From: Pseudarthrobacter sp. fls2-241-R2A-127
GTDB taxonomy: Bacteria > Actinomycetota > Actinomycetes > Actinomycetales > Micrococcaceae
Direction of reading: 5' to 3'
NCBI RefSeq assembly: GCF_030209355.1
Contig: NZ_JARVSF010000045.1
Location: forward strand, 33,669 to 97,668
DNA length: 64,000 nucleotides
Positions 50,295-58,908 of the stretch are shown here, piece by piece. The position numbers were made by a program, and so were the translations under genes. Below the pieces are notes generated by a model that saw nothing but the letters and a program-made list of their open reading frames with translations, made no database searches and was not told where the DNA came from. Position 1 is the first letter of the stretch, and each line of letters starts with the position of its first letter.

Positions 50295-51494
50295 GTGTCC
50301 ATTGACGCAGTTACCGCCACCGACAATTCAGCAGCAACAGCCCTGACCGACGACGAAATCTTCGGCGCGCACCAGGGCGGCAAGCTGTCCGTGACCAGCA
50401 CCGTTCCGCTCTCCAACAAGCGGGACCTGTCCATCGCCTACACCCCGGGTGTAGCCGAGGTCAGCCGCGCCATCCACGCCAAGCCTGAACTGGTTCGCAC
50501 CCTCACCTGGGCGGAGCGCCTGGTGGTCGTGGTCAGCGACGGCACAGCCGTCCTGGGCCTGGGCAACATCGGCGCCAGCGCCTCCCTGCCCGTCATGGAA
50601 GGCAAATCGGCGCTCTTCAAGACCTTCGGCGACCTCGACTCCATCCCGCTGGTCCTCAATACCACCAACGTGGACGAGATCGTGGAGACCCTGGTCCGCC
50701 TGCGCCCCAGCTTCGGCGCCGTCAACCTCGAGGACATCTCCGCACCGCGCTGCTTTGAACTCGAGGAAAAGCTGATCGAAGCGCTGGACTGCCCCGTGAT
50801 GCACGATGACCAGCACGGAACCGCCGTCGTGGCCCTCGCGGCCCTGACCAATGCCGCCAAGGTGACCGGCCGGAGCCTCGAAGGGCTCAAGGTGGTGGTG
50901 TCCGGTGCAGGCGCCGCAGGCATTGCCGTCGCTGAGATCCTGCTCGCCGCAGGCGTCACCGACGTCGTCCTGCTGGACTCCCGCGGTGTCATCAACAGCA
51001 GCCGTGCCGACCTCGCCGCCGATACCGCCAGCAAGAAGGCGGACATCGCAGCGCGCAGCAACCCCCGCGGCATCACCGGCGGCCCCGCCGAAGCACTGGC
51101 CGGCGCGGACGTTTTCATCGGCGTTTCCTCCTCCAAGCTCGCCGAGGAGCACCTGGCCCTGATGAACCAGGACGCCATTGTGTTCGCACTGTCCAACCCG
51201 GACCCCGAAGTCCTGCCCGAGGTAGCCGTGAAGTACGCCGCTGTGGTGGCCACCGGCCGGAGCGACTTCCCCAACCAGATCAACAACGTCCTGGCCTTCC
51301 CGGGTATCTTCCGCGGCGCCCTGGACGCCGGCGCGCGCCGCATCACGCCGGCCATGAAGCTGGCCGCCGCCCGCGCCATCGCCGAGCTCGCCGCAGAGGA
51401 CCTGTCGGCGGATTACATCGTGCCCAGCCCGCTGGACCCGCGCGTTGCCCCCGCGGTCACCGCGGCCGTCGCCGCGGCAGTGGAAGCGGAGTAG
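50295..51494 (+). CDS. maeA: NAD(P)-dependent malic enzyme, short form
   Basis: 399 residues. It decarboxylates malate to pyruvate. SIAYTPGVAEVSRAI carries the catalytic Tyr, GLGNIGASASLPVMEGKSALFK the catalytic Lys, MHDDQHGTAVVALAAL the metal site, and VVVSGAGAAGIAVAEILL the NAD loop. There is no phosphotransacetylase tail. The GTG at 50295 follows AGGAG at 9 nt. The 287-bp upstream region has a DasR-type site near its left end. Ends in a strong terminator. Confidence 0.94.
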   Translation: MSIDAVTATDNSAATALTDDEIFGAHQGGKLSVTSTVPLSNKRDLSIAYTPGVAEVSRAIHAKPELVRTLTWAERLVVVVSDGTAVLGLGNIGASASLPVMEGKSALFKTFGDLDSIPLVLNTTNVDEIVETLVRLRPSFGAVNLEDISAPRCFELEEKLIEALDCPVMHDDQHGTAVVALAALTNAAKVTGRSLEGLKVVVSGAGAAGIAVAEILLAAGVTDVVLLDSRGVINSSRADLAADTASKKADIAARSNPRGITGGPAEALAGADVFIGVSSSKLAEEHLALMNQDAIVFALSNPDPEVLPEVAVKYAAVVATGRSDFPNQINNVLAFPGIFRGALDAGARRITPAMKLAAARAIAELAAEDLSADYIVPSPLDPRVAPAVTAAVAAAVEAE

Positions 51495-51516
51495 GTCCGC
51501 GCCTGGGGACAGGCAA

Positions 51517-51556
51517 CGACGGCGGTGCCTCCTTGCGGAAGGAGGGGCCGCCGTCG
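51517..51556 (+). terminator. Terminator of malic enzyme
   Basis: Arms 51517-51534 and 51539-51556 pair at 16 of 18 positions with a GCGG loop, followed by GGCTTTTAAC. Confidence 0.85.
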
Positions 51557-51587
51557 GGCTTTTAACGGGCGCCCCTAGACTGGGGCC

Positions 51588-52091
51588 ATGACCTCCGAAG
51601 CCGTGGTGACCATCCTGTGTGGCCTGGGAATCCTGGTGGGCGTGGCGGGCACCATCATCCCCGTCCTTCCCGGCAGCGTGCTGGTGGGCATCAGCCTCCT
51701 GGCCTGGGCCATTTGGGGCGGCGCGGGGACCGCAGGGTGGGTGGTCTTCGCGGTGGCCATGGTCTTTGTTGCTGGCGGCATGACTGCCGGCGCCGTGCTC
51801 ACAGGCAGGAAGCTCAAGCAGCATGCCATCCCCAACCGCAGCATTGTGGTGGCGCTTGTGGCGGCCGTGGTGGGGATGTTCATCATTCCCGTGCTGGGAC
51901 TCTTCGTCGGTTTCGCGGCCGGGCTGCTGGTCAGCGAATTCCTCCGCACCGGCAATTTTCCGACGGCGGCCAGGTCCAGCTGGGCTGCCTTGAAGGCCAC
52001 CGGCCTGGGGATGCTCGCCGAATTCGGGCTGGACTGCCTGGCCGCCAGCACCTGGGTGGTGGGGGTGTGGATTACCGCTGCCGGCCGCTGA
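51588..52091 (+). CDS. DUF456 membrane protein
   Basis: 167 residues with about five hydrophobic helices. GILVGVAGTIIPVLPGSVLVGISLLAWAIWGG and GMFIIPVLGLFVGFAAGLLVSEFLRTG repeat the P-x-LPG / P-x-LG pattern of DUF456 proteins. Function unknown in the family. ATG at 51588, 31 bp after the malic enzyme terminator. Confidence 0.87.
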   Translation: MTSEAVVTILCGLGILVGVAGTIIPVLPGSVLVGISLLAWAIWGGAGTAGWVVFAVAMVFVAGGMTAGAVLTGRKLKQHAIPNRSIVVALVAAVVGMFIIPVLGLFVGFAAGLLVSEFLRTGNFPTAARSSWAALKATGLGMLAEFGLDCLAASTWVVGVWITAAGR

Positions 52092-52132
52092 CCGCCGGGC
52101 CGCCCCCGCCCCTTCCCGGTTAGCATGGAACG

Positions 52133-53110
52133 ATGAGCGCCGGGGACACCGCACCGATCTACTGGGACAGCCGCGACCTCACACCGTTCGGGCACGCCCA
52201 GCTGCGGACCCCGGTCCACGACCTCGCCGGGGGAGTGGGCGGCCTGCTCACCGGGGTGCTGGGCGGACGGAACCCGGCCCTGCTGTCCATCGACGGAGAG
52301 GTGCCGCGGCTCAAGAGATTGCCGTCAAAACCGGCCAGGGCCGTCCATGAGGCCGTCTTCACCAGCCGGGAACCCGAGCGGCTGATCTACCTGGCCCGGA
52401 CCTACCCTGGCTGGGCCGGGCTGTGTTACCTGATGGCCGGCCTGCTCGAGTACAAGCACGGCGGCTACCTCCGCGCCTCCGAGCTCCTCCAGCGCGGCCT
52501 GACCACCAGGAACGACGAGGAGGCCAACCGCTACTCATCGACCTACCTCACCAGGATCCTCACCCGGATCGAGCTGGCCGAACGGGTGGAAATCCCGGTG
52601 CTGTTCAGTGAGGAATCTGTATTCCTGGCCTTGGCCCACTCCCTGCGCGAGACAGGCCGCACGGAAGCTGCCCTGGACGCCCTGGCCGGCCTGCCGCCGT
52701 CGCTCCCCATGGCCCTGGCCCGCTGCTCGCTGGCCCTGGACCTGGGCCGGAGCCGCACGGTCATCGACTGGACGGAAGGGTTGCTGAATGCTGATGACCT
52801 CTCCGCCGCCCTGCTCCTGGTCCGTGCCCGGGCGCTGCGCCGGGAAGGGCGGCTGGACGCGGCACACCAGTCCATCGCCGAGGTCCTGCGCCGCCGCAAA
52901 ACGCACCTGGCGCTCCGCAACGATGCGCTGACGGACCGTGCGTTGCTGGTGCTTGATTCAAGCCGGCGGTCCCTGAACCCGCGCGACTGGGGACGCCGGC
53001 GCGGGGACCCGGAGCCGCAGCGGGAAATCGGGGCGCCGGTGCCCATCCGCAAGGATGAGGAAATGCGGCGGATGTGGGAACAGGACTGGAAGGAACTCAG
53101 CGGGGACTAG
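52133..53110 (+). CDS. Hypothetical protein with tetratricopeptide-like helices
   Basis: 325 residues, soluble. Residues about 70-270 are helical with repeats of LALAHSLRETGRTEAALDALAGL and RARALRREGRLDAAHQSIAEVLRR, which look like degenerate TPR units, suggesting a protein-protein scaffold. The C-terminal 40 residues are charged. No catalytic motif. ATG at 52133 begins 41 bp after DUF456. Its stop shares a CTAG with the convergent LysE gene. Confidence 0.7.
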   Translation: MSAGDTAPIYWDSRDLTPFGHAQLRTPVHDLAGGVGGLLTGVLGGRNPALLSIDGEVPRLKRLPSKPARAVHEAVFTSREPERLIYLARTYPGWAGLCYLMAGLLEYKHGGYLRASELLQRGLTTRNDEEANRYSSTYLTRILTRIELAERVEIPVLFSEESVFLALAHSLRETGRTEAALDALAGLPPSLPMALARCSLALDLGRSRTVIDWTEGLLNADDLSAALLLVRARALRREGRLDAAHQSIAEVLRRRKTHLALRNDALTDRALLVLDSSRRSLNPRDWGRRRGDPEPQREIGAPVPIRKDEEMRRMWEQDWKELSGD

Positions 53111-53748
53111 GCGTGGCCTGCCAGGAAGGGCACCAGCTGTTCACCGAGAAGCAAGCCCCCCAGCGCCACCATGATGATGCCGCTGGCAAGGGTCACCACG
53201 CGCGCAGCGCCCGGCCTGCTCTGCAGCAGCGTCCTCGAAAGGAGCGCCACCGCCGTGTACACCAGCCCCGCCAGGGCCACGAATGTCATGCCCAGCAGTC
53301 CCGATTGCACCGGCACCGGCAGGGCGGCATCGGCGCTGACGAACTGCGGGATCAGCGCCACATAGAACAGCAGCCCCTTGGGGTTGATCCCGCTGGTGCC
53401 CATGCCCTGCAGGAAGGTGCGCAGCTGGGTTCCTGAGCCGCCTGCAGCCGCGGCGCCAAAGGTGGCGCCCCGCCAGGACCGGAGGGTTCCAATGCCGAGC
53501 CAGAGAAGGTATGCCGCGCCGGCAAGGGTAATCCAGCCCAGGAGGCCTGGCATTCCGGCGAGCAGGGCTGCCAGGCCGGCCACCAGCAGGACGGTGTGCA
53601 GAACGTAGCCGCCGCATAGCCCGGCCACTGCCGGCACGAAGCTGCGCTGCCGGAGGCCGGCGGCGATGGTGTAGGCCCAGTCCACTCCCGGCGTGCAGGC
53701 CAGGGCTGCGGCCACCACGATAAAGGCCAGGAACAGCTGGGGATTCAC
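53107..53748 (-). CDS. LysE-family amino-acid exporter
   Basis: 213 residues, six helices. FLAFIVVAAALACTPGVDWAYTIAAGLRQRSFVPAVAGLCGGYVLHT carries the family's TPGP-like turn (TPGVDW), and GINPKGLLFYVALIPQFV is the second signature (N-P-K). LysE/RhtB proteins export lysine, arginine, threonine or homoserine. Divergent from an Lrp regulator, the usual control pair. GTG start at 53748 after AGGAG. Confidence 0.92.
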   Translation of the reverse strand: MNPQLFLAFIVVAAALACTPGVDWAYTIAAGLRQRSFVPAVAGLCGGYVLHTVLLVAGLAALLAGMPGLLGWITLAGAAYLLWLGIGTLRSWRGATFGAAAAGGSGTQLRTFLQGMGTSGINPKGLLFYVALIPQFVSADAALPVPVQSGLLGMTFVALAGLVYTAVALLSRTLLQSRPGAARVVTLASGIIMVALGGLLLGEQLVPFLAGHA

Positions 53749-53854
53749 GTGGTTCTCCTGTCGACGGTGTCTCAAGAGCAACCATAGGGAGAATCGCGCC
53801 ATAAGTGCTGTCCTGTTTTCGCTCGCCTCGCGGTAACCGCAGTATGTTTATTGC

Positions 53855-54310
53855 GTGATAGATCGCATCGACAGAAATATTTTGCGTTACCTCCAGGAGG
53901 ACGGCAGGATGACCGCCACCGCGCTCGCCGCAAAGGTGGGCCTGACGGTGGCGCCGTGCCACCGCCGGCTGCGTGACCTGGAGCAGTCCGGCGTGATCCG
54001 CGGCTACAAGGCGGACATTGACCCGGCCGCCGTCGGCCTGGGCTTCGAGGCGATCGTGTTCGTCACCCTGCGGCAGGTGGACCGTCCCACCATGGAGATC
54101 TTCGAGAACCGGGTGGCGGACAACCCCAACATTGTGGAGGCGCAGCGGTTGTTCGGTTCCCCCGACTACCTGCTGAAGATCATCGCCGCGGACCTGCCTG
54201 CCTACCAGCGCTTTTACGACACCGAACTCACCTCTTTGCCCGGGGTGGAGCGGCTGACGTCAACGCTGGTCATGAAGAACCTGAAGTCCAATGCGGGGCC
54301 GCCCGTGTAG
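53855..54310 (+). CDS. Lrp/AsnC-family regulator of the LysE exporter
   Basis: 151 residues. N-terminal HTH IDRNILRYLQEDGRMTATALAAKVGLTVAPCHRRLRDLEQSGVIRGY, then the ligand-binding RAM domain (about 65-145). GTG start. It is divergent from the LysE exporter and probably switches it on when the exported amino acid is abundant. Confidence 0.93.
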   Translation: MIDRIDRNILRYLQEDGRMTATALAAKVGLTVAPCHRRLRDLEQSGVIRGYKADIDPAAVGLGFEAIVFVTLRQVDRPTMEIFENRVADNPNIVEAQRLFGSPDYLLKIIAADLPAYQRFYDTELTSLPGVERLTSTLVMKNLKSNAGPPV

Positions 54311-54317
54311 GAACGGC

Positions 54318-54971
54318 CTACGGCCTGCCCGTGGACGCGATGCCGGCTTCGGCGTCAGGGGTGTAGTACTTGTCGGCAAGCTGCACGGAGTAGACGAACG
54401 TCATCCGGCCGGTGTCGTGGTTGGAAAGAATCTCTGCGGAAAAGACAGTCCCCGTTTTGTTGCCCATCCCGGGAATCCACTGCTCCTTGCCGGCGCCGTC
54501 CTTGAAATCGGCGCCGATGGGCTCGGCGTCCTAGAGAATGACGAAGCCCAGTTCATCTGCGGCCCGCTTGATTTCCCGGTTCGCGTCCTGCGCGTCAGGG
54601 TAGTTGACGAAGATATCCACGTGGTCAACCATGTTGTCCGCACCGGGCCGGATACGGATGGTGTCTGTTGACATCTCAACCACGCCGTTGGGGGCGGTCA
54701 TGCTGACATCAATGAGCTTGCCGGAGTCAGCCGCGACCAAAGCCCCGTCCGATCCTGCCGGAAACCCTAAGGCAGACATCCCCACCGGCCGTTTGGTGAA
54801 ATCGAAGAAGGCCGTTCCGCTGCTCTTGATGGCATCGATGCCCTCCGGGGTGAACTGGGAGTTGCCGTTAGCCACGATCGCTTCTTTTTCGATCGGATCT
54901 GTTCCTGGGACCACGCCGCAGGCGCTCAACAGTGCAGCAACGAGGAAGGTCAGGATGAGGCGGAACTTCAT
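54318..54971 (-). pseudogene. Lipoprotein gene interrupted by an in-frame amber codon
   Basis: Reading from 54971, a lipoprotein of 146 residues (signal peptide with lipobox LLSAC, Cys18) ends at TAG 54531-54533. The same frame continues without shift for 70 more codons to a second TAG at 54318-54320; the extension (DAEPIGADFKDGAG to AGIASTGRP) looks like normal protein. The adjacent paralogue at 54986-55672 aligns across the stop: its EKYGVDPASAERW corresponds to DELGFVIL-stop-DAEPIG, and it continues for a similar length. So this is one gene of about 217 codons broken by one nonsense change, unless the codon is a sequencing error or is read through. Confidence 0.75.
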
Positions 54972-54985
54972 GGCGCACCGACGCC

Positions 54986-55672
54986 CTACGCCAGTGGGTT
55001 GACGTGGACGATGATGACCTGAACGTCCTTCGAGCCGTCATAGCGGAGGTCGTAGTTCACCTCCAGCCCGGTGCTGGTACCGGAGGTGATGGAGAAGTCG
55101 CTCTTGGTGCCGGGGTTCCCCTCCACGCTGCTGATCCAGCGTTCGGCGGACGCCGGGTCCACCCCGTACTTCTCCACGCCGTCACGGATGAGGCGGATGT
55201 ATTCCTCCAGCGACGTGGCGGTGAGGAAGTAGGTCACTTCCCGGAAGTCCGGCCGCGACTGGGTGGTATTGAAGCGGATGCGGTCCGTTTCGCCTTGGAT
55301 GTCGCCGGATGGACCCGCGATGGTGAGGGATATTTTCCCGGTGTCCCGCATGTTGATTTCGGGCCCGAAGCTGTCTTCGGCCAGCAGCACGGAGGCTTTT
55401 TGGAGCGTTCCGGACCGCATGTCCAGCCGCGCGGTCCTGCTTTCCCGGATGGCGTCCACGCCGGCGGCGTCGAGGGTGGAGAAGTCGGAGGTTTTCACGG
55501 TGCTCCCTGCGGAAGGTTGGACGGTGGACGTTGGACTGGCCGGTGTGGGGGCGGCTGGAGTGCAGCCTGCCAGGGCAACGGCCGCGAGAAAGGCAACGCC
55601 TGCACCGTGGGCACGGGCGACGGCGGGTATGCGCCTGCGTGCCCGGGCCAGGGCTGGGTGCGGCGCCGTCAC
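54986..55672 (-). CDS. Lipoprotein, paralogue of the interrupted neighbour
   Basis: 228 residues, GTG start. A long basic N-terminus precedes a signal peptide core and lipobox ALAGC (Cys about 37). The mature protein has DAAGVDAIRESRTARLDMRSG, SLTIAGPSGDIQGETDRIRF and EVNYDLRYDGSKDVQVIIVHVNP, matched segment by segment in the next gene. No named family. The start overlaps the stop of the WXG100-type gene (GTGA), indicating coupling. Exported, membrane-anchored partner or immunity-like role is possible. Confidence 0.75.
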   Translation of the reverse strand: MTAPHPALARARRRIPAVARAHGAGVAFLAAVALAGCTPAAPTPASPTSTVQPSAGSTVKTSDFSTLDAAGVDAIRESRTARLDMRSGTLQKASVLLAEDSFGPEINMRDTGKISLTIAGPSGDIQGETDRIRFNTTQSRPDFREVTYFLTATSLEEYIRLIRDGVEKYGVDPASAERWISSVEGNPGTKSDFSITSGTSTGLEVNYDLRYDGSKDVQVIIVHVNPLA

Positions 55673-57159
55673 TGGTGGACCTCGGCGTCGAACCCGTTAA
55701 GGAACCGGTCCATGATGTGGGGAATGTTGTTGGTGGGCCGGTACTGGTCCACCCGGCCGTCGAAGTCCGAGCCGATGATCTGCGCGGCGCGCGCCGGATC
55801 GGAAGCCAGCAGCCGTTGGTAGGCCGGGAGGGTGTCCTGCCGGATCAGTTCCCACCGCTGGTCTGCGTTGGCGATGTTGCCGTCGGGGAACCCTGTGGTG
55901 AAGTCGGTGCGGAACTGCGCGGGGTTGTCCCATGAGGTGAAGGGAATGTTCTCCGGACCGGGGCTTTCGACGCTGAAGCTGTATGGGAAGACCTCCGGGT
56001 AGCTCCTGGCGCCGGGGATGGAGGGTTCGCCCGCGAGTGTCACCATGTACGTAACCGCTTCGCCGCCGGGGTGGGCGCGCATCCTGTCGTAGTCGTCCGC
56101 GATGATGTCGTTCTGCTCCCGGTAGAGCAGGGCGGTGTTGCCTTCCTGCACTCGGCCCGGGTCCCCGGAGTCGATGTCGGCCCAGGCCCGTGCCGTCTCC
56201 GGATCGATGGCGCCGGAGTCGCGCAGCCGGTTGATCTCGTCGAGGCCGCCAGTAAGGTAGGCCTGGTGCTGCCGGGCCTGGTCAAGGAAGATTTCCTTGT
56301 TCATGTCCAGCATGCTGGTTTCGTAGAAGCGGATCTCCTGGTCTGACATGCCGGCAAGCTGCTCCAGCTGGTCCAGGACGGGCAGGGGAATGTCCGCGGC
56401 CGGGTTGTTGGCGATTTGTTGTGCAAGATCGCGCAGCATGGCCATGTCGCGGAATCCGCCGGCGAAGGACGGCCCGATCATGTTGGCCATTCCCGCCCAC
56501 TGCAGGTCCGGGTTGGCCAGGTACGCCTGGCCATAGAAGTCGTAGACGCTGCGGATGGTCTCCCAGTTGTACTCGGTGCCCTTGGCGGTATCCCAGTGGG
56601 ACGGGTCGATGCCCAGCTGCTGCATGGCCTGGTTGTTCCAGTAGGAACCCAGGAAATCCGCGTACTCGGGCGATTTCTTGTCGATCAGCCCCGAGTCAGC
56701 GGCGGCGTCCATGGCCGCCTTGGCTGCGTCCGGGTTCTGGAGTGCCCATTGTTTGAACGCGTCACTTTGCAGGTACTGGAGCCGCTCCGCGGGTGTCATG
56801 GAGGTGAGCAGGTCTGTCAGTTCCTGGCCCGTCCCGCCGCCGGAGCCGCCTGTTCCCCTGCCGCCGGAGTTGCCTGCGCCGCCGGATCCGGCGCTGCTGG
56901 CCTTTTCCTGCTCGTCGGCATTCGCCAGCAGTGCCTTGGCGGCCGCTTCGAGCCCTGCAGTCGCCGACTTCAGCAGCTTTGCGTGCGAGGAAGTCCAGTC
57001 ATTGCGGAACCTGTCGCCGTCGCGCCCTTTCCAGAGCCCGGAACCAACGCTGCTGCCAAGTTGCTGGCCCAGGGCGTTGAGCCTGTTGGCGCCGGCGCCA
57101 AGGTCTTTCGCCAGCTGCCGGAGCTGCGCCACATCGGCGCCATAAAAGTTCCCCGCCAC
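55669..57159 (-). CDS. WXG100-domain protein with large unknown C-terminal region
   Basis: 496 residues. Residues 1-95 form a helical hairpin with GLWKGRDGDRFRNDW, a W-x-G turn as in type VII secretion substrates. A Gly/Ser linker (about 95-118: SAGSGGAGNSGGRGTGG) follows, then a helical region (about 120-340) and a mixed C-terminal domain (about 380-496) of no recognised family. The domain order resembles secreted WXG/LXG effectors. The GTG at 57159 is preceded by GGGGGGA; a long frame upstream overlaps the Lrp gene and is rejected. Two lipoproteins follow with translational overlap. No secretion apparatus gene is in the window. Confidence 0.78.
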   Translation of the reverse strand: MAGNFYGADVAQLRQLAKDLGAGANRLNALGQQLGSSVGSGLWKGRDGDRFRNDWTSSHAKLLKSATAGLEAAAKALLANADEQEKASSAGSGGAGNSGGRGTGGSGGGTGQELTDLLTSMTPAERLQYLQSDAFKQWALQNPDAAKAAMDAAADSGLIDKKSPEYADFLGSYWNNQAMQQLGIDPSHWDTAKGTEYNWETIRSVYDFYGQAYLANPDLQWAGMANMIGPSFAGGFRDMAMLRDLAQQIANNPAADIPLPVLDQLEQLAGMSDQEIRFYETSMLDMNKEIFLDQARQHQAYLTGGLDEINRLRDSGAIDPETARAWADIDSGDPGRVQEGNTALLYREQNDIIADDYDRMRAHPGGEAVTYMVTLAGEPSIPGARSYPEVFPYSFSVESPGPENIPFTSWDNPAQFRTDFTTGFPDGNIANADQRWELIRQDTLPAYQRLLASDPARAAQIIGSDFDGRVDQYRPTNNIPHIMDRFLNGFDAEVHQ

Positions 57160-57223
57160 ATTTCCCCCCGTTGAATCCTCCTGCCAGCCTAACCGGGCTG
57201 CCGCGCCCCGGCGATGGGGAGGA

Positions 57224-57691
57224 CTATCCTCCCAGCAGGCCGGTGGTTCGGTACGGGATGACTTCGCGCAGGAACATGCTGGTGGACGTGCGGACGATGC
57301 CCGGGCAAAGGCGGATCTCCTCCGAGACGCGGTAAAGATCGTCAGGGCTTTTCGCCACCACCCGGATGAGGAGGTCCGTGTCTCCCGCCGGCGCGTGGCA
57401 CTCCAGTACCTCTGGGATCTTGCGCAGCGCCGCGATGGCCTCGTTGAGGTGGCTCTGGTCCAGTTCGGCGCTGACGGCTGCGGCCACTCCCCGGCCGAGG
57501 GCTGAAGGGAGGACACGGCTGCTGTTGGGGCGGAGCGCGCCTGATGCCGTCATCCGTTCCAGCCGTGACTGTACAGTTCCGCGTGCCAGGCCCAGCTTTT
57601 GCGCCAGCACCAGGATGGGGACGCGGGGGTCGTCGTCCAGGGCGGCAAGGATCCGCTTGTCCGTTGTGTCGAGTTCCTGCATTCTGACCAC
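57224..57691 (-). CDS. Lrp/AsnC-family transcriptional regulator
   Basis: 155 residues. HTH at about 8-55: LDTTDKRILAALDDDPRVPILVLAQKLGLARGTVQSRLERM. The RAM domain follows with VLECHAPAGDTDLLIRVVAKSPDDLYRV. An operator-like palindrome lies 26 bp upstream. No typical target gene (exporter, dehydrogenase) is divergent from it; the 317 bp beyond are non-coding. Confidence 0.92.
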   Translation of the reverse strand: MVRMQELDTTDKRILAALDDDPRVPILVLAQKLGLARGTVQSRLERMTASGALRPNSSRVLPSALGRGVAAAVSAELDQSHLNEAIAALRKIPEVLECHAPAGDTDLLIRVVAKSPDDLYRVSEEIRLCPGIVRTSTSMFLREVIPYRTTGLLGG

Positions 57692-57716
57692 TCCCTGCCC
57701 ACCGCGCCCTCAGAAA

Positions 57717-57733
57717 TTGATCAGACTGATCAA
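57717..57733 (-). promoter_or_regulatory. Lrp-type operator
   Basis: TTGATCAG-A-CTGATCAA: perfect 8-bp arms around one base, 26 bp before the Lrp gene start at 57691. Likely autoregulatory site; it may also serve a promoter on the other strand. Confidence 0.6.
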
Positions 57734-57923
57734 CAGATGGCCTGCTTGTTGTTCCAACTGTATGAGGTCTGCTGGAATAGTGGCAACAAGGGCAAAAGCT
57801 ACCGCTGGTCCCCGCAGGCTACAGGTTTCCCGGCACACCACCCGGCAGCTTGGACACCGCTTCCCGCAAGGAGGCCGCCGCTGAATGAGGCTTGTTCACA
57901 CCATGCTCACTCCGCAAACACGG

Positions 57924-57984
57924 CAAGAGCCCCTGAGCTACCGACGTCGGATTTCCGCAGTCATCGGTAGCTGAGGGGCTCTTG
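57924..57984 (+). terminator. 21-bp hairpin upstream of gluQRS
   Basis: Arms 57924-57944 and 57964-57984 pair at 20 of 21 positions, with a 19-nt loop. It ends 24 bp before the gluQRS start. Either a terminator of an unannotated rightward transcript or a structured 5' leader of gluQRS; downstream GTGTCGTTCCGTTT is moderately T-rich. Confidence 0.55.
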
Positions 57985-58008
57985 TGTCGTTCCGTTTAGG
58001 GTTGGTTC

Positions 58009-58899
58009 ATGACCTCCGCCGGCCGCTTTGCCCCCAGCCCCTCCGGTGAGCTGCATGTGGGAAACCTGCGGACCGCCATCCTTGCCTGGCTGTTTGCCCG
58101 ATCCACCGGGCGCAAGTTCCTCTTGCGCGTGGAGGACTTGGACCGCGCCCGTGCCGGAACGGAAGCGGTGCAGTTGCGCGACCTCTCGGCGATCGGCGTG
58201 ACCTGGGACGGTGACGTAGTCCGGCAGACCGAACGCGGAGCGGTGTATGACCGGGCGATCGCCCGCCTCGAAGACGCCGGACTGACATACGAATGCTTCT
58301 GCACCCGCCGGGAAATCCAGGAGGCCGCCTCCGCACCGCATGCGCCCCAAGGCGCGTATCCGGGAACCTGCCGGAACCTTGACCGGGCCGAGCTGGAATT
58401 CAGGCGCTCCACCCGGCCCGCGGCCCTCCGGCTGCGCGCGGACGTGGCCGAATTCACGGTCCACGATGCCCTGCACGGCGAGTTCACCGGGGTGGTGGAT
58501 GACCTGGTGCTGCGCCGCAATGACGGGGTGACCGCCTACAACCTCGCGGTGGTGGTGGACGATGCCGCGCAAGGCATAGACCAAGTGGTCCGGGGTGAGG
58601 ACCTCCTCCCGTCCACGCCGCGTCAGGCCTACCTGGCCTCCCTCCTGAGTATTCCCGTTCCGGAATATGCCCATGTGCCCCTGGTGGTCAACCGCGACGG
58701 CGCGCGGCTGGCGAAACGCGACGGCGCAGTGACCCTGGCGGACCTGGCAGCCACCGGGATGGACGCAGCCCGGGTCCGGGACCTCCTTCTAACCTCCCTG
58801 GGGCTGACCCCCGGCCCGCTCGCGAACGCACTGGCGGCCTTCAGCCCCGCCGCGCTGCCGCGGGAGCCCTGGGTGTGGCCGGGGATGGCAGACGCGTAG
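58009..58899 (+). CDS. gluQ: Glutamyl-queuosine tRNA(Asp) synthetase
   Basis: 296 residues, the size of GluQRS (about 300), about half a GluRS: it has the catalytic domain but no anticodon-binding domain. GRFAPSPSGELHVGNLRTAI is the HIGH-type motif and RLAKRDGAVTL the KMSKS-type motif. CFCTRREI with the later YPGTC gives the C-x-C...Y-x3-C zinc site of the family. It attaches glutamate to queuosine in tRNA(Asp). Confidence 0.94.
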   Translation: MTSAGRFAPSPSGELHVGNLRTAILAWLFARSTGRKFLLRVEDLDRARAGTEAVQLRDLSAIGVTWDGDVVRQTERGAVYDRAIARLEDAGLTYECFCTRREIQEAASAPHAPQGAYPGTCRNLDRAELEFRRSTRPAALRLRADVAEFTVHDALHGEFTGVVDDLVLRRNDGVTAYNLAVVVDDAAQGIDQVVRGEDLLPSTPRQAYLASLLSIPVPEYAHVPLVVNRDGARLAKRDGAVTLADLAATGMDAARVRDLLLTSLGLTPGPLANALAAFSPAALPREPWVWPGMADA

Positions 58900-58908
58900 G
58901 CTGATCCC

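Larger units (their letters stand above)
57692..58008. other. 317-bp region between Lrp and gluQRS, no gene called
   Basis: It holds an Lrp-type palindrome near the left end and a 21-bp hairpin near the right end. The middle 190 bp contain one short open frame with no ribosome site and no convincing composition. A hairpin of this strength between divergent genes implies a transcript that ends here, possibly a small RNA, or a gene lost by deletion. Confidence 0.45.

Noticed and set aside
57160..57516. Upstream extension of the WXG100-type protein frame
   Set aside because: Overlaps the Lrp gene in another frame; conserved WXG hairpin begins at the GTG 57159 after a purine-rich ribosome site.
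57734..57970. Short open frame in the Lrp-gluQ gap as a gene
   Set aside because: No ribosome site, odd composition, and it runs into the hairpin; better explained as non-coding.
57924..57984. tRNA gene or tRNA-like structure
   Set aside because: A single long hairpin with no D-, anticodon- or T-arm pattern.
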